A program made the translations under genes and the position numbers. Under the pieces are notes generated by a model that searched no databases, was not told the DNA's origin, and saw nothing but the letters and a program-made list of their open reading frames with translations. Shown piece by piece: positions 18,936 to 30,700 of a stretch of DNA of 64,000 nucleotides. The DNA comes from Erwinia oleae (GTDB lineage Bacteria; Pseudomonadota; Gammaproteobacteria; Enterobacterales; Enterobacteriaceae). Within the stretch, counting starts at the first letter, position 1; every line of letters begins with the position of its first letter. Location: the NCBI RefSeq assembly GCF_000770305.1, contig NZ_JNVB01000027.1, positions 29,537-93,536 of the forward strand. Direction: 5' to 3'.

Positions 18936-20144
18936 ATGACTCTATTTAACGTCACCGACTTTCGTCAGCAGTTCCCCGCGCTGAACGATGCAGGCGTTTA
19001 CCTCGACAGCGCCGCCACCACGCTGAAGCCGCTGGCGGTGATTGACGCAACGCGCCAGTTTTATAGTCTCAGCGCCGGCACGGTGCACCGCAGTCAGTTC
19101 GCTGAAGCACAGGCGCTGACAGAACGCTACGAGCACGCCAGAAGCCAGGTCGCTGGTCTGTTGAACGCGCCTGACGCAAAAAATATTGTCTGGACTAAAG
19201 GCACCACCGAAGCCATCAATCTGGTGGCGCAGGGCTACTTTCGTCCCCGCTTACGGCCGGGCGACGAGATTGTGGTCAGCGAGGCCGAGCACCACGCAAA
19301 CCTGGTGCCATGGCTGATGGTCGCGGCGCAGACCGGCGCGAAGGTAATAAAGTGGCCGCTTGGCGACGATCGCCTTCCTGCTATCAACCAGCTCCCGGCG
19401 CTGCTCTCAGTGCGAACAAAAGTGCTGGCGCTGGGGCAGATGTCGAACGTTACCGGCGGTTGTCCGGATATTGCACGCGCCATTTCGCTGGCGCATCAGG
19501 CTGGCGCAAAGGTGATGATCGACGGCGCGCAGGGCGTGGTTCACGCGCCGCCGGATGTGACGGCGCTGGATATCGACTTCTACGCTTTTTCCGCCCACAA
19601 GCTCTATGGCCCGATGGGAACTGGCGTGCTGTATGGCAAAACGGCGCTGCTGGAAGAGATGCAGCCCTGGCAGGGCGGCGGCAAGATGCTAAGCGTCGTG
19701 AGCTTTGACGGCTTTACGCCGCAGCCGGTTCCATGGCGCTTTGAAGCGGGCACGCCAAACGTGGCGGGCGTAATCGGCCTGAGCGCCGCGCTCTCCTGGC
19801 TTGAAACGTGCGATATGACGGCGGCAGAGAACTGGAGCCGCGAACTGACCGACCGGGCAGAAGAACGCCTCGCCGCCCTGCCTGGTTTCCGCAGCTTTCG
19901 CACCAGCGGCGCCAGCCTGCTCTCCTTCGATATTAAAGGTCTGCATCACAGCGATGTGGTCACGCTACTGGCGGAAAGCGGCATTTGTTTGCGTGCGGGG
20001 CAGCACTGTGCGCAGCCGCTGATCCAGGCGCTGGGCGTCAGCGGCACGCTACGCGCCTCTTTTGCCCCATATAATACGCATGCGGACGTCGAGGCGCTGG
20101 TTAGCGGCCTGGCCACCGCCGTTGATCTTCTGGGAGAGTCATGA
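18936..20144 (+). CDS. csdA: Cysteine desulfurase/cysteine sulfinate desulfinase CsdA
   Basis: PLP enzyme that takes sulfur from cysteine and passes it to CsdE, supporting ct6A formation with TcdA. It has 402 residues (E. coli 401). Lys222 in FSAHKLYG forms the Schiff base and Cys358 in RAGQHCAQP is the persulfide cysteine. His119-His120 in [12 protein letters not shown] is the cofactor-stacking site. An AGAGAAG ribosome site precedes the ATG. Its stop overlaps the csdE start as ATGA. Confidence 0.95.
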   Translation: MTLFNVTDFRQQFPALNDAGVYLDSAATTLKPLAVIDATRQFYSLSAGTVHRSQFAEAQALTERYEHARSQVAGLLNAPDAKNIVWTKGTTEAINLVAQGYFRPRLRPGDEIVVSEAEHHANLVPWLMVAAQTGAKVIKWPLGDDRLPAINQLPALLSVRTKVLALGQMSNVTGGCPDIARAISLAHQAGAKVMIDGAQGVVHAPPDVTALDIDFYAFSAHKLYGPMGTGVLYGKTALLEEMQPWQGGGKMLSVVSFDGFTPQPVPWRFEAGTPNVAGVIGLSAALSWLETCDMTAAENWSRELTDRAEERLAALPGFRSFRTSGASLLSFDIKGLHHSDVVTLLAESGICLRAGQHCAQPLIQALGVSGTLRASFAPYNTHADVEALVSGLATAVDLLGES

Positions 20145-20584
20145 TGAGTAACGAACTGCTCGCTCCGCATCCTTTTGGCGATCTGATTACCATCGATAGC
20201 CTGAAGCTGGAATTTTCTGCCTTTACGCAATGGGAAGAGCGCTATCGTCAGCTTATTCTGTTGGGTAAGCAATTACCGCCGCTGCCGGAAGCGCTGAAGG
20301 TGGCTGAGATTGAGCTAAGCGGCTGTGAAAATCGCGTCTGGCTGGGGCATCAGTCGCTGGCGGACGGCAGGCTGCATTTCTATGGCGACAGCGAAGGCCG
20401 TATCGTTCGCGGGCTGCTGGCGGTGCTGCTCACCGCCATAGAGGGCCAGCACGCGGAAACATTGAAGCACAACGATCCGCTGGCGTTGTTTGAAGCGCTG
20501 GGATTACGCAATCAGCTCAGCGCTTCGCGCAGCGCCGGACTGAACGCGCTGGCCGCCGCCGTTACCCGCGCAGCGAATTCATGA
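20141..20584 (+). CDS. csdE: Sulfur acceptor protein CsdE
   Basis: SufE-like acceptor of persulfide sulfur from CsdA, 147 residues. The acceptor cysteine is Cys62 in [10 protein letters not shown] (Cys61 in E. coli; the shift comes from the first of two adjacent ATGs). It overlaps csdA by four bases and converges on tcdA with a 6-base overlap of the 3' ends. Confidence 0.94.
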   Translation: MMSNELLAPHPFGDLITIDSLKLEFSAFTQWEERYRQLILLGKQLPPLPEALKVAEIELSGCENRVWLGHQSLADGRLHFYGDSEGRIVRGLLAVLLTAIEGQHAETLKHNDPLALFEALGLRNQLSASRSAGLNALAAAVTRAANS

Positions 20585-21379
20585 TCGCGCGGCTTTCGCC
20601 AGCATTTTTTTCAGGACGTGAGAAACGGCGACAAAACCAAAAGTTGCCGTCACCATCGTCGCCGCACCGAAGCCAGAGGCGCAGTCCATTCTCTTGGGCC
20701 CTTCCGCCGTGCTGCGCGACGCGCACACCGAACCGTCCGGCTGCGGGTAAACCAGCGCTTCGGTAGAGAACACGCAGTCGATACCCAGCTTGCCTTTACT
20801 ATTCTTCACGATGGCAAAATCGTGCTTCAACCGCTCGCGCAGTTTTGCCGCCAGCGGGTCCTGAATGGTTTTCGCCAGGTCAGCAACCGTGATCTGCGTT
20901 GGATCGATCTGCCCGCCCGCGCCGCCGGTGGTCACCAGCGGGATCTTATTGCGTCGGCACCAGGCCAGCAGCGCCGCCTTTGGCCGCATGCTATCAATCG
21001 CGTCGATCACCCAGGTGAAATCTTTCGTGATCAGCCCGGCCACATTATCAGCGGTGATAAAATCATCGACGCAGGTCACGCGACATTCGGGATTGATTGC
21101 CAGAATCCGCGCCGCCATGATCTCCGTTTTCGCCTGTCCCACCGTCTCTTTCATGGCATGGATTTGGCGGTTGGTGTTGGTGACGCAGACATCATCCATA
21201 TCAATCAGCGTGATGGCGCCGATGCCGGTGCGTGCCAGCGCTTCGGCGGCCCAGGAGCCCACGCCGCCGATGCCGACAACGCAGATATGCGCATCGGCGA
21301 ACAGGCGCAGCGCGTCCTGCCCGTATAGCCGCGCCGTACCGCCAAAGCGCTGAAGCCAGGCGTCAGAAAGAGAAGTCAT
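20579..21379 (-). CDS. tcdA: tRNA threonylcarbamoyladenosine dehydratase TcdA
   Basis: ATP-dependent E1-like enzyme that cyclises t6A37 in tRNA to ct6A (formerly CsdL/YgdL). The adenylation-domain nucleotide motif is GIGGVGS (36-42), followed by [27 protein letters not shown] and [19 protein letters not shown] are typical of the C-terminal half. The frame continues up to 21421, but GAGGTAAAA directly before the ATG at 21379 and alignment with the E. coli start (268 residues; here 266) fix the start. Its sulfur-transfer partners csdA and csdE converge on it. Confidence 0.94.
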   Translation of the reverse strand: MTSLSDAWLQRFGGTARLYGQDALRLFADAHICVVGIGGVGSWAAEALARTGIGAITLIDMDDVCVTNTNRQIHAMKETVGQAKTEIMAARILAINPECRVTCVDDFITADNVAGLITKDFTWVIDAIDSMRPKAALLAWCRRNKIPLVTTGGAGGQIDPTQITVADLAKTIQDPLAAKLRERLKHDFAIVKNSKGKLGIDCVFSTEALVYPQPDGSVCASRSTAEGPKRMDCASGFGAATMVTATFGFVAVSHVLKKMLAKAARS

Positions 21380-21425
21380 TTTTACCTCAGAAATAGTGCG
21401 GGCCGCGCTTGCAGCCCACAAAGGG

Positions 21426-22559
21426 CTACTGGCTGAACGGCGAACTGTTTTGCGCGGTCGAGAACAGCGGCGTTCCGGCGCCGGGCGCGGCGTTCAGCAC
21501 CCAAACGCGGCCATAGTGGTTAAACCAGCCGGCCATATGCCCGGCCTGATCGCCGATGCCCTGATAAATATCGAAGTGCTGTCCTTTAATGGCGCCGCCC
21601 ACGTCGAGAGACACCATCATGCGCATCTCATATTTTCCGGTAAATTTACCGTTGTTGTCCAGCAGCGGAACTTCCGCCAGCAGCGCCGTACCCGGCGGGA
21701 TCAGCGCGCGATCGGATGCAACAGAAGCTTTGGCGATCAGCGGAACGGCGCTGGCGCCGCGCACCGGCGCGAAATCCTCTGGCTTGAAGAAAACAAAGGA
21801 CGGATTCTGTTCCAGCAGTTCGCGCACTTCGGCCGGGCTGTGCTCCTCGCCCCATTTGCGGATAGCCTGCATCGACATATCTTCCCGCTTCACTTCGCCC
21901 CGGTCGATCAATACTTTGCCGATGCTGCGATAAGCATGGCCGTTTTTGCCGCCATAGCCGAAGAACATCAGCGGACGACCATCGCCGTAGTCAACGTAGC
22001 CGCTGCCCTGCACGTCCATAATAAAGTTGTCCATCAGCGAATTGCTGTAGCCGATGACGTAACGCTCGCTCAGCGCGCCGCTGTAAATCTCTGCGCGGCT
22101 GGGCAGGCGTCCGCCACGGCTGCGCGGCGGCATACGATAAAGCGGATACTGGAACTCGCCCTGACGGGTGTAGCGTGCCTGAATAACGGGCGTGTAGTAG
22201 CCGGTAAACTGGACGTTGCCATAGTTATCAGTACCTTCCATCTGGTAAGCATTCAGACCAAACTGGCGAAGCTGTCGCGTGTCGCCGCCGGCCATCAGCC
22301 AGCTTTGCAGCGCGTTGTAGGTGCTGGTATGACGTGAATAGAGCGCGGAGGAGGCATATCGCACCTCCATCACCTGATCGACAAAATCTTTTCCGTTTAC
22401 CGGTCGGCCTTTCGCATTAGGCTGGTTCACCAGGCCCAGCGGCGCTTCCAGCTTGCCGTCTTTATATTGCTGCCCACGATCGGTCGGTTTTGATGAACAC
22501 CCGGCCAGCACGGCGATAACCAGCCCGGTGACCGCATACTTTGCCCAATTTCCTTTCAT
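21426..22559 (-). CDS. mltA: Membrane-bound lytic murein transglycosylase A MltA
   Basis: Outer-membrane lipoprotein that cleaves the glycan strands of peptidoglycan to 1,6-anhydro products. The lipobox LAGC puts the acylated Cys at 21. The 3D-type double-psi barrel contains ALDV-like SLDVGGAIKG and the catalytic Asp330 (GQHFDIYQG; Asp328 in the E. coli precursor). The 377 residues include about ten more at the C-terminus than in E. coli. The frame extends to 22670, but the start at MKGNW gives the signal peptide expected for the family; the ribosome site there (AAAGAAG) is weak. Confidence 0.94.
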   Translation of the reverse strand: MKGNWAKYAVTGLVIAVLAGCSSKPTDRGQQYKDGKLEAPLGLVNQPNAKGRPVNGKDFVDQVMEVRYASSALYSRHTSTYNALQSWLMAGGDTRQLRQFGLNAYQMEGTDNYGNVQFTGYYTPVIQARYTRQGEFQYPLYRMPPRSRGGRLPSRAEIYSGALSERYVIGYSNSLMDNFIMDVQGSGYVDYGDGRPLMFFGYGGKNGHAYRSIGKVLIDRGEVKREDMSMQAIRKWGEEHSPAEVRELLEQNPSFVFFKPEDFAPVRGASAVPLIAKASVASDRALIPPGTALLAEVPLLDNNGKFTGKYEMRMMVSLDVGGAIKGQHFDIYQGIGDQAGHMAGWFNHYGRVWVLNAAPGAGTPLFSTAQNSSPFSQ

Positions 22560-22723
22560 TCTTCTTTTTACCTTTTTACGCCATTCGCGACCGAAGATAG
22601 CAAAGCGTCTGACAGAATTAAACGTGCTCGCTGAAATGTTGTCCAAACAAGGATAACAATGCGGCAACATGCGGAGAAATTAGGCAATTAGCGCTATTTT
22701 ATCCACTTTATTGCAAAAGGGGG

Positions 22724-22751
22724 TTGCATCAAAAACGAGGCAGCGTATAGT
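22724..22751 (+). promoter_or_regulatory. Promoter of the initiator tRNA pair
   Basis: TTGCAT (22724-22729), 16 bp, TATAGT (22746-22751), with a GC-rich discriminator (GCGC) before the start point, as expected for a stringently controlled tRNA promoter. The first tRNA begins 13 bases after the -10. Confidence 0.75.
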
Positions 22752-22764
22752 GCGCATCCACGGA

Positions 22765-22841
<77 letters not shown>

Positions 22842-22907
22842 ATCTCTCGTTGAGAGAAGCAGTAGAAATCGTTGTCGTGATGGAAGCGGCAACCAGTAGT
22901 AGACGGA

Positions 22908-22984
<77 letters not shown>

Positions 22985-22988
22985 CTTA

Positions 22989-23011
22989 AACACCTTAACG
23001 GGTGTTTTTTT
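22989..23011 (+). terminator. Terminator of the tRNA operon
   Basis: AACACC (22989-22994) pairs with GGTGTT (23001-23006) and five or more Ts follow. It starts four bases after the second CCA end. Confidence 0.85.
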
Positions 23012-23057
23012 GTTTCTGAATTTCCCCGATTGCCACCTCCCTGTGACAACGCTTCTG

Positions 23058-24308
23058 CTATTTTCGCGGCGCCAGCGGCGCGCCGTTGGCGAAATAGGCT
23101 TTAATACCTGCCAGAATGGAATCCGCCACCTGATGCTGAAAGCGCGTGGTACGCAACTTGCGCTCCTCATCCAGATTACTGATAAACGCCGTTTCCACCA
23201 GAATCGAAGGGATATCCGGCGCCTTCAGTACGGCAAAACCGGCCTGATCGACCGTTTTTTTATGCAGATGATTTACCTTGCCCAGCCTTGAGAGCACTTC
23301 CCGGCCAAATTTCAGGCTGTCGTTAATGGTCAGGCTCTGCACCATATCGAACATGGTGTGATCGAGGTAGCGATCGCCGCTGCGGCTGACGCCGCCGATC
23401 AGGTCAGATTCGTTTTGCGTCTGCGCCAGATAGCGCGCGGCGGTGCTGGTTGCGCCGCTGGTCGACAGTGCGAAAACGGACGAACCACGCGCGGCGCGGC
23501 TGGTAAAGGCGTCGGCGTGAATAGAAACAAACAGATCTGCGCGCTGCTTACGCGCTTTCGCCACCCGCACTTTTAAAGGAATAAACACGTCTTCGTTGCG
23601 CGTCATCCAGGCGCGCATATTGGGCTCTTTATCAATCAACGTTTTCAGACGGCGGGCAATTTTCAGCACGATGTCCTTTTCTCGCGTCTTGTTTTTACCC
23701 ACAGCGCCAGAGTCCTCGCCACCGTGACCGGGATCGAGCATGATCACAATTGGTCTGTCCCGTCCGGCCTTGCCTGGCAGCGCCGCCTCCGCTGGCTGGC
23801 TGCTCTCCAGATCGCCCTTGTTATACTCCTCCAACAGCGCCAGCAGCGGATCGTCCTGATGATTGCTGCTGCGGTTGCTGGCCGGATAGAGATCCAGCAC
23901 CAGGCGATGACGGATCCCGGCCACGGGTTCAAGCGTAAAGACTTTTGGCGTGACGTTTTGTTTCAGCTCAATCACCAGCCGTACCGTATCGCGATCGAAC
24001 TGCCCGACGCGCGCGTTCTTTATATAGGGATCGTCGCTGCGCACCAGGTTGCCCACGTTCCTGAGCACATGATTAAGGTTTATGTTTTTAATATCCACCA
24101 CGATCCGCTGAGGATTGCTTAATGCAAACTGCTTATAACGGAGTGATGTGCCGGATTCGAGGGTAAGTCGCGAGTAGGTCGATGAGGGCCAGATGCGTAT
24201 CGCAACAATATTTTGCGCAGCCAGGCCAACTTTACTGACGCTGAGCAACAGCACAGCGCCCGCGCTCTTTAGCCATCGCCTTCTGCCCGGAGAAGATAAA
24301 TCGGTCAT
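23058..24308 (-). CDS. amiC: N-acetylmuramoyl-L-alanine amidase AmiC
   Basis: Periplasmic zinc amidase that splits septal peptidoglycan during daughter-cell separation, activated by NlpD. It has 416 residues (E. coli 417). A twin-arginine signal is visible (RRRWLK at 9-14, then a hydrophobic stretch ending VGLAAQ). Next come an AMIN domain (about 33-150) and an Amidase_3 domain from about 190 with [21 protein letters not shown] and the late VETAFISN motif carrying the zinc ligands and the glutamate. It ends towards the tRNA operon and is divergent from argA. Confidence 0.95.
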   Translation of the reverse strand: MTDLSSPGRRRWLKSAGAVLLLSVSKVGLAAQNIVAIRIWPSSTYSRLTLESGTSLRYKQFALSNPQRIVVDIKNINLNHVLRNVGNLVRSDDPYIKNARVGQFDRDTVRLVIELKQNVTPKVFTLEPVAGIRHRLVLDLYPASNRSSNHQDDPLLALLEEYNKGDLESSQPAEAALPGKAGRDRPIVIMLDPGHGGEDSGAVGKNKTREKDIVLKIARRLKTLIDKEPNMRAWMTRNEDVFIPLKVRVAKARKQRADLFVSIHADAFTSRAARGSSVFALSTSGATSTAARYLAQTQNESDLIGGVSRSGDRYLDHTMFDMVQSLTINDSLKFGREVLSRLGKVNHLHKKTVDQAGFAVLKAPDIPSILVETAFISNLDEERKLRTTRFQHQVADSILAGIKAYFANGAPLAPRK

Positions 24309-24461
24309 ACTGTCCCAGTCTGCTGTGGTATGTACAAAAAAAAGCCAAATGATGACAATGGTGAAAAACTTTAGCGAATCAGGCGGACGGTGTCATCAAT
24401 AAACCGGCTGATAAAGAGAAACTTTACGCGCTATTGGTTGAAAACAAATAATAATTGTTAC

Positions 24462-24490
24462 TTGCATCAAACGGATAAAAAGAATAAAAA
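24462..24490 (+). promoter_or_regulatory. Probable argA promoter
   Basis: TTGCAT (24462-24467) and TAAAAA (24485-24490) are separated by 17 bp, and the -10 lies inside the upstream ARG box, so repressor binding would block RNA polymerase. The -10 match is only partial. Confidence 0.5.
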
Positions 24491-24517
24491 TACAGTTTTG
24501 ACGAATAAAAATTCACA
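24479..24517. promoter_or_regulatory. Tandem ARG boxes (ArgR operator)
   Basis: Two 18-bp ARG boxes with cores GAATAAAAATACA (24482-24494) and GAATAAAAATTCA (24503-24515) are spaced 21 bp apart, that is 3 bp between boxes, the arrangement bound by one ArgR hexamer. They end just before the argA ribosome site. The second core is nearly the ideal palindrome. Confidence 0.9.
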
Positions 24518-24528
24518 GAGGAGTTGAC

Positions 24529-25872
24529 GTGAAGGAACGGAGTACCGAGCTGGTTCAGGGGTTTCGCCATACGGTTCCCTATATCAATGCCCACCGTGGT
24601 AAAACGTTTGTCATTATGCTGGGTGGCGAGGCCATTGAGCATGATAACTTTTCCGGCATCGTCAACGATATTGGCTTGCTACACAGTCTCGGCATTCGCC
24701 TGGTGGTGGTGTACGGCGCGCGTCCGCAAATTGATGCTAACCTCGCCGGACACCAGCTCGAACCGCTTTATCATAAGCATATCCGCGTGACCGATGCGCA
24801 CGCCCTTGAGCTGATCAAGCAGGCGGCCGGGCGTCTCCAGTTGGATATTACCGCCCGTCTGTCGATGAGCCTGAGCAACACGCCGTTGCAGGGTGCGCAT
24901 ATCAACGTGGTGAGCGGCAACTTTATTATTGCGCAGCCGCTGGGCGTTGATGACGGCGTGGACTACTGCCACAGCGGCCGCATCCGTCGTATTGATGAAG
25001 AGGCGATCCACCGTCAGCTCGACAGCGGCGCCATCGTGCTGCTTGGCCCGGTGGCGGTTTCCGTTACCGGTGAAAGCTTTAACCTCACCTCCGAAGAAGT
25101 TGCCACGCAGTTGGCGATCAAGCTGAAGGCCGAAAAAATGATTGGCTTCTGCTCTGAACAAGGCGCGATCGACAGCGAAGGCAATATCGTCTCCGAACTC
25201 TTCCCCAATGAGGCGCAGCAGCGCATTGACCAGATGGAAAATGAAGGCGATTTCCTTTCGGGCACCGTGCGTTTCCTGCGCGGTGCGGTCAAAGCCTGCC
25301 GCAGCGGCGTGCGCCGCAGCCACCTGATCAGCTACCGTGAAGACGGCGCGCTGCTCCAGGAGCTGTTTTCCCGCGACGGTATCGGTACGCAAATTGTTAT
25401 GGAGAGCGCTGAGCAGATCCGCCGCGCCACGATCAATGATATCGGCGGCATTCTGGAACTGATCCGTCCGCTTGAGCAGCAGGGGATTCTGGTTCGCCGC
25501 TCGCGCGAGCAGTTAGAAATGGAGATTGATAAGTTCACCATTATTGAACGCGATAACCTGACTATTGCCTGTGCGGCGCTTTATACCTTCCCGGAAGAGG
25601 AGATCGGCGAGATGGCCTGCGTGGCTGTGCATCCCGACTACCGCAGTTCGTCCAGAGGCGAAGCGCTGCTGGAACGCGTGGCGCTTCAGGCGCGTCAGAT
25701 GGGGCTGAAAAAACTATTTGTGCTCACCACGCGCAGTATTCACTGGTTTCAGGAGCGCGGCTTCACGCCGGTTGATGTGGATATGCTGCCTGAAAGCAAA
25801 AAGCAGATGTACAACTATCAGCGCCGCTCCAAGGTGTTGATGGCTGATTTACGCCACGCCAGGCAGGCTTGA
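24529..25872 (+). CDS. argA: N-acetylglutamate synthase ArgA
   Basis: Acetylates glutamate in the first step of arginine synthesis and is feedback-inhibited by arginine. An amino-acid-kinase-like domain (about 1-285, with [13 protein letters not shown] and the substrate region SVTGESFNL) is fused to a GNAT domain (about 295-440, with [20 protein letters not shown]). The start is GTG after AGAGGAG, seven bases away; E. coli ArgA also begins VKER. It has 447 residues, four more than E. coli at the C-terminus. That tail (HARQA) is made possible by a 24-base overlap with the 3' end of recD. Confidence 0.95.
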   Translation: MKERSTELVQGFRHTVPYINAHRGKTFVIMLGGEAIEHDNFSGIVNDIGLLHSLGIRLVVVYGARPQIDANLAGHQLEPLYHKHIRVTDAHALELIKQAAGRLQLDITARLSMSLSNTPLQGAHINVVSGNFIIAQPLGVDDGVDYCHSGRIRRIDEEAIHRQLDSGAIVLLGPVAVSVTGESFNLTSEEVATQLAIKLKAEKMIGFCSEQGAIDSEGNIVSELFPNEAQQRIDQMENEGDFLSGTVRFLRGAVKACRSGVRRSHLISYREDGALLQELFSRDGIGTQIVMESAEQIRRATINDIGGILELIRPLEQQGILVRRSREQLEMEIDKFTIIERDNLTIACAALYTFPEEEIGEMACVAVHPDYRSSSRGEALLERVALQARQMGLKKLFVLTTRSIHWFQERGFTPVDVDMLPESKKQMYNYQRRSKVLMADLRHARQA

Positions 25873-27708
25873 CGCGTCGGCCAGTCGCTCCACCAGACCG
25901 CTGCGACGCCGCGTGCGTAGTTTTACCGCCTCATGGAGAACGCCGCTATCAGCATAAAGCGTCAGGCGATTTCTGGCGCGCGTGATAGCGGTATAGACCA
26001 GTTCGCGCGTCAGTATCGGCGTAAACGGGTTGGGTAAAACCAACAGCGTATGGTTAAATTCCGAGCCCTGCGATTTATGCACCGTCATGGCGAAAGCGGT
26101 GTCATAGGGCGGCAGTCGGCTGGGCTGCACCGCGCGAAGGGTGCCGTCAGATAAGGGGAAAAACACCTTCAGCACGCCCTCATCATCATTCATGGCAATG
26201 CCAACATCACCATTAAAAAGCCCCAGCGCGCTGTCGTTACGGGCGATCATTATCGGCCGTCCAACGTACCACTTGCTGCTGGCACCGGGCGGCCGCCTGA
26301 TCAACCCTTTTTGCCCCAGTGAAGCCTCTATCCGCTCGTTCAGCCCTGACACGCCAAACGGCCCTTCCCTCAACGCACAAAGAAGCTGAAAGCGGCCAAA
26401 AGCATCGATGACCTCGCGCGCGCTTGCGCCGCTGGCCAGTCGCTCAAGGTAGTGACGATAACCCTCCACGCAGGCATGAAGCAGATGCTGATACTCTTCG
26501 CGGTTACGCAGCGGGAAACGTTCAAGATCGGGAAAACCGGCGGTAAAAACCTTTTCCACACGTCGCGTATCTCCGGCATTGACGGCCAGCGCCAGTTGAC
26601 CAATGCCGGATGAGGCGTCAAAACGGTAGCTTTTACGCAGCAGGCAGATGCTGTCGCGCACCTGCGGCGCGGATGCATTATCCACCCCGTCAATGTCGCA
26701 GCCGGTCAGGCGTACTAACTGCGCGGCGCGCGCCAGACTGTAGCCCGATTCAGCGCAGCGACAGATGTCGCCAAGCACCGCACCCGCCTCGACGGAAGCA
26801 AGCTGATCGCGGTCGCCCAGGAAAATAACTTTTGCCTGTTGCGGCAGCGCAGCGATCAGATTCGCCATCATCGGCAGATCAACCATTGATGCCTCATCCA
26901 CTACCAGCACGTCAAGATGCAGCGGGTTACCCGCGTGATAGCGCATGCGCTGGCTACCGGGCATCGCACCGAGCAGGCGATGCAGCGTGGTGGCCTCTGC
27001 GGGAAAGCGCTGTTTTTCTTCTTCACTTATTGCCAGTTGCGCAAGCGCCTTGCCCAGCGACTCGGTCAAACGCGCGGCGGCCTTGCCGGTCGGCGCCGCA
27101 AGCCGTACGCGCAGCGTGCCGCCCGACAGTTCCAACAGCGTCGCCAGCAAGCGGGCGACAGTGGTGGTCTTACCGGTGCCCGGCCCACCTGAAATCACCG
27201 ACACCTGGCGGGTAAGGGCCACTGCGGCGGCAATCTTCTGCCAGTCATCGGGTTGCTGGCCGAAGTGACGATCGAGCGCCGTGCGCAGGCGCGTTTCGTC
27301 AAAGATGTCCTGCGGCGTCTGACGCAGAATAAAGCGCGCGACATGGCCTTCGGCTTGCCACATACGATGCAGATAGAGACGTTGCTGATGCAGTACCAGC
27401 GGCGTTGCCGTGCTGCCGTCTCCCACCGCCGCCTCCGAGGCCAGCAGCGTCTGCCAGTCGGGTGTGTCAGCTGCCTGCCAAAGCTGCCGGGCCAGTTCCG
27501 GATGACGCCCCTCAAACAGCGCCTCCTCGGTAAACGACGCCAGCGGCAGGCAGACATGCCCCTCTCCCGCCTCAGCGCTGACACAGGCCGCCGCCAGCAT
27601 CAGCGCTGGCTGCGCCTCGCTGGCCACCATCTGCGCAAACTGCACGTCCAGCGAGCGCAGCAGTTTCTGCCGGCAGGCCTCCAGCAGCAGTTGGACGATA
27701 TTACTCAT
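25849..27708 (-). CDS. recD: RecBCD subunit RecD
   Basis: Fast 5'-3' helicase motor of the RecBCD nuclease-helicase. The Walker A is [10 protein letters not shown] (174-183), Walker B is VVDEASMVD, and the C-terminal UvrD-like motif includes [10 protein letters not shown]. It has 619 residues (E. coli 608). Its start overlaps the recB stop by four bases. Its last eight codons overlap argA on the other strand. Confidence 0.95.
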   Translation of the reverse strand: MSNIVQLLLEACRQKLLRSLDVQFAQMVASEAQPALMLAAACVSAEAGEGHVCLPLASFTEEALFEGRHPELARQLWQAADTPDWQTLLASEAAVGDGSTATPLVLHQQRLYLHRMWQAEGHVARFILRQTPQDIFDETRLRTALDRHFGQQPDDWQKIAAAVALTRQVSVISGGPGTGKTTTVARLLATLLELSGGTLRVRLAAPTGKAAARLTESLGKALAQLAISEEEKQRFPAEATTLHRLLGAMPGSQRMRYHAGNPLHLDVLVVDEASMVDLPMMANLIAALPQQAKVIFLGDRDQLASVEAGAVLGDICRCAESGYSLARAAQLVRLTGCDIDGVDNASAPQVRDSICLLRKSYRFDASSGIGQLALAVNAGDTRRVEKVFTAGFPDLERFPLRNREEYQHLLHACVEGYRHYLERLASGASAREVIDAFGRFQLLCALREGPFGVSGLNERIEASLGQKGLIRRPPGASSKWYVGRPIMIARNDSALGLFNGDVGIAMNDDEGVLKVFFPLSDGTLRAVQPSRLPPYDTAFAMTVHKSQGSEFNHTLLVLPNPFTPILTRELVYTAITRARNRLTLYADSGVLHEAVKLRTRRRSGLVERLADASSLPGVA

Positions 27709-30700
27709 GACGGTTTCTCTCCGGCGAACAGCGCGTCCAGCGCAGCAATAAATTCCGCGTCAGGCCGTGTGCGAAACAACCCGCTATCGTCGGATGCGCC
27801 ATCAACGCCGCGCAAGAAAAGATAGATAACGCCGCCAAAATGTTGCTCATAATCATAATCAGCCAGCCGGTGCCGCAGGTAACGATGCAGCGCCAGTGTA
27901 TAGAGTTGATACTGCAAATCGTAACGGTGTGCCTGCATGGCCAGCGCCATCGCCTGCGGCGTATAGGCTTCGCCTGAGTCACCCAGCCAGTTGGACTTGT
28001 AGTCCAGCAGGTAGTACTTACCCTGCCAGACAAAAACCAGATCGATAAAGCCTTTCAGCATACCCTGTACCTGCTGAAAGTTGAGCGGCGGGCAGCCGGC
28101 GGAGAGCGGATCGTAATGACGCATCAGGCGATCGAGGCGATCGGCGCGCAGCATCTGCTGCACCGGCAGCCAGAACTGTAATTCAACCTGTCGTTTATCA
28201 GGTGCCAGCTGGCTCAGGCTGACGCCGGTATCATTGAGCGGCGTATGCAAAACGCGAGTCAGCCACTGCTGCATAACCGGCAGCCAGGCTTCATCGTGGC
28301 CCTGCCCGGCCAGACGCGCCGCCATCCACGCTTCATCCGGCGGTTGAGTGAAATCGATATTTTCAAACAGCCCGTGCAAAAATGTGCCCGGCGCGGCACC
28401 GCGCGGAAAGGTGTGCGGCGTCCGCTGCGACGCCGTCTGCGGGCTCGCCTCACCCGCGGCATCAACGTCCAGCCTGGGCAGCAGTTCAAATGTTACCGGG
28501 TGACCGTGCTGCTGCAACCCGGAGTAGCTGGTTACCCGCCAGTCATCATTTAGCTGACGGGCAATACGCAGGCTACGCAGTTCACCGGGCGCATCCTGCT
28601 GTGGCTGCCAGGGGATTTCGGACGGAACCTCTGCGTTCACAATCTCAATCGCATCGCTTTGTAATTCGGCAAGCCGCGTGCGCAGCATCGCAGCATCGCC
28701 TTCTTCCCCTTTTTGCAGCAAAAAACCAATGGCGCTGCGGTGAACGTCGCTGGTGCCCTCCTTTTTACGGCTGCCCTTTACCAGCGGCGCGATGCCCACG
28801 CTACAGTGCCAGACCGAACGGGTCAGAGCGACGTAAAGTAAACGCAGGTCTTCTGCCAGCCGCTCCTCTTCCGCCAGCTCGATGCTCTCGGCGTCTTCGC
28901 GCAGATCCAGCAGCGCCTGCCACGTCTGACGATCGTGATACACTCCGGCGCGCGCTTCGCGATAGTTGGCGGCAAACGGTAGCCACACGAGCGGATACTC
29001 CAGTCCTTTCGATTTATGAACGGTGACGATCTGCACCAGATGGCGATCGCTCTCCAGCCGCAGCTGCTGGCTGGCAGACTGCCCGTTTGGCCGGGCGATC
29101 TCCTGCGCCAGCCAGCGCACCAGCGCATGCGGGCTGTCCAACTGCGCGGAGGCTTCCTGTAACAGCTCGCCCAGATGCAGCAGATCGGTCAATCTGCGCT
29201 CGCCGCTTTCGGAGACCAGCAGGTTTTCGGCGATCTGCCGGTTTGTCATCATTTCACGCAGCATCGGCAGGACGCCGCGCGTCAGCCAGCGCTGACGGTA
29301 GCGATCGAACTCATCCACCAGCGCATCCCAGGCGCGCTCGTCCTGGCTCAACGCATCCAGCACAGGCGCGTCCAGCCCGAAAATACTGGTAGCTAACGCG
29401 CTGCGCAACATACGCTCCTGCTCCGGCGCCAGCACGGCCTGAAGCAGCCACAGCATTTCACGCGCTTCCGGCGTGGTGAACACGCTGTCGCGATTGGAAA
29501 GGTATACGGAAGGAATATTTAAACCGTTAAGCGCTTCACGTACGATAGCCGCTTCGCTGCGGCTTCGTACCAGTACGGTGATATCTGACGCCGCCACCGG
29601 ACGCTGGTCTTCGCCGTGGCCAATCAGCGCAAGTCCCTGCTGTCCGGCCGCCAGCCAGCGACAGATATCCGCCGCGCAATGGCGAGCCATAAACTGTTGG
29701 TAATCGCTTACTCCAACCCCATCGCCGGGCTGTAGCCACAGCCGTAATGCAGGCTGGACTTCTCCCTCAACCGTAAAGCTGAGCGCGCTATTTTTGGCAG
29801 CGGGCTTCACTGTTAGAAAAGGAATGTCGCTGAAGAGAAACGGATTATTTAACTGTGAGAAGAGCCGGTTCACGCTGTTGACCATGGCAGGTGAAGAGCG
29901 CCAGTTTGTATCAAGCGTATAGTGAGCGCTGACTTCGTTTCGCGCTTTCATATAGGTGAAGATATCCGCACCGCGAAAAGCATAAATCGCCTGCTTTGGA
30001 TCGCCAATTAATAGCAGCGTCCCCTGCTGCTGACCATAAAGACGGTGGAAAATACGGTACTGCTGCGGATCGGTATCCTGGAACTCATCAATCAGCGCTA
30101 CCGGATAGCGGTTATAAATAGCCTGCGCCAGTGCTTCACCCGACGGCTGTTGAAGCGCGCTGTCGAGTCGTCCCAGTAAATCGTCAAATCCCAGTTGCGC
30201 ATGCAGCCGCTTCTCTTTTTGCGTGGCAAAGCGGATTTCACTGAGCGCGCGGGCAATCACCAACTCGCGAAGCGAAAGCGGTTCGGCAAGGAAGCGATCA
30301 ATTTCGTCAAAAAGTGGATGGCGTGGCGCTTCGCCTTTTTTCGTCTTATCAAAAAGAATACGCTGCCCAAACCGCTCAAGATCTTTCGGAATGGCGTAGT
30401 CTTCGGTAGGTTCAGCCGCCCACAAAGTAATTTTTTCCAGCCAATTTGGTAAGTGCTTACTACTGTAACTACGCTTGTCCACGCCAGACTGTGCAATAAG
30501 ATCATGCAAACTGCCTGCCGCCAGCCAGGCCGATTTCATTGCTTCAATTCTGGCGATGATTTTTTCATGACGGTCAGTAAGGGTTTCCTGCACATCAGCC
30601 GGATATTTGAAAGCGGGTGCTTCGCCGTTCAGCCAGGGATATAACGTGGCCAGCAGCTGTTCCGGCCCCTGCCAGAGCTGCGTCATCACTTTCGCTATGG

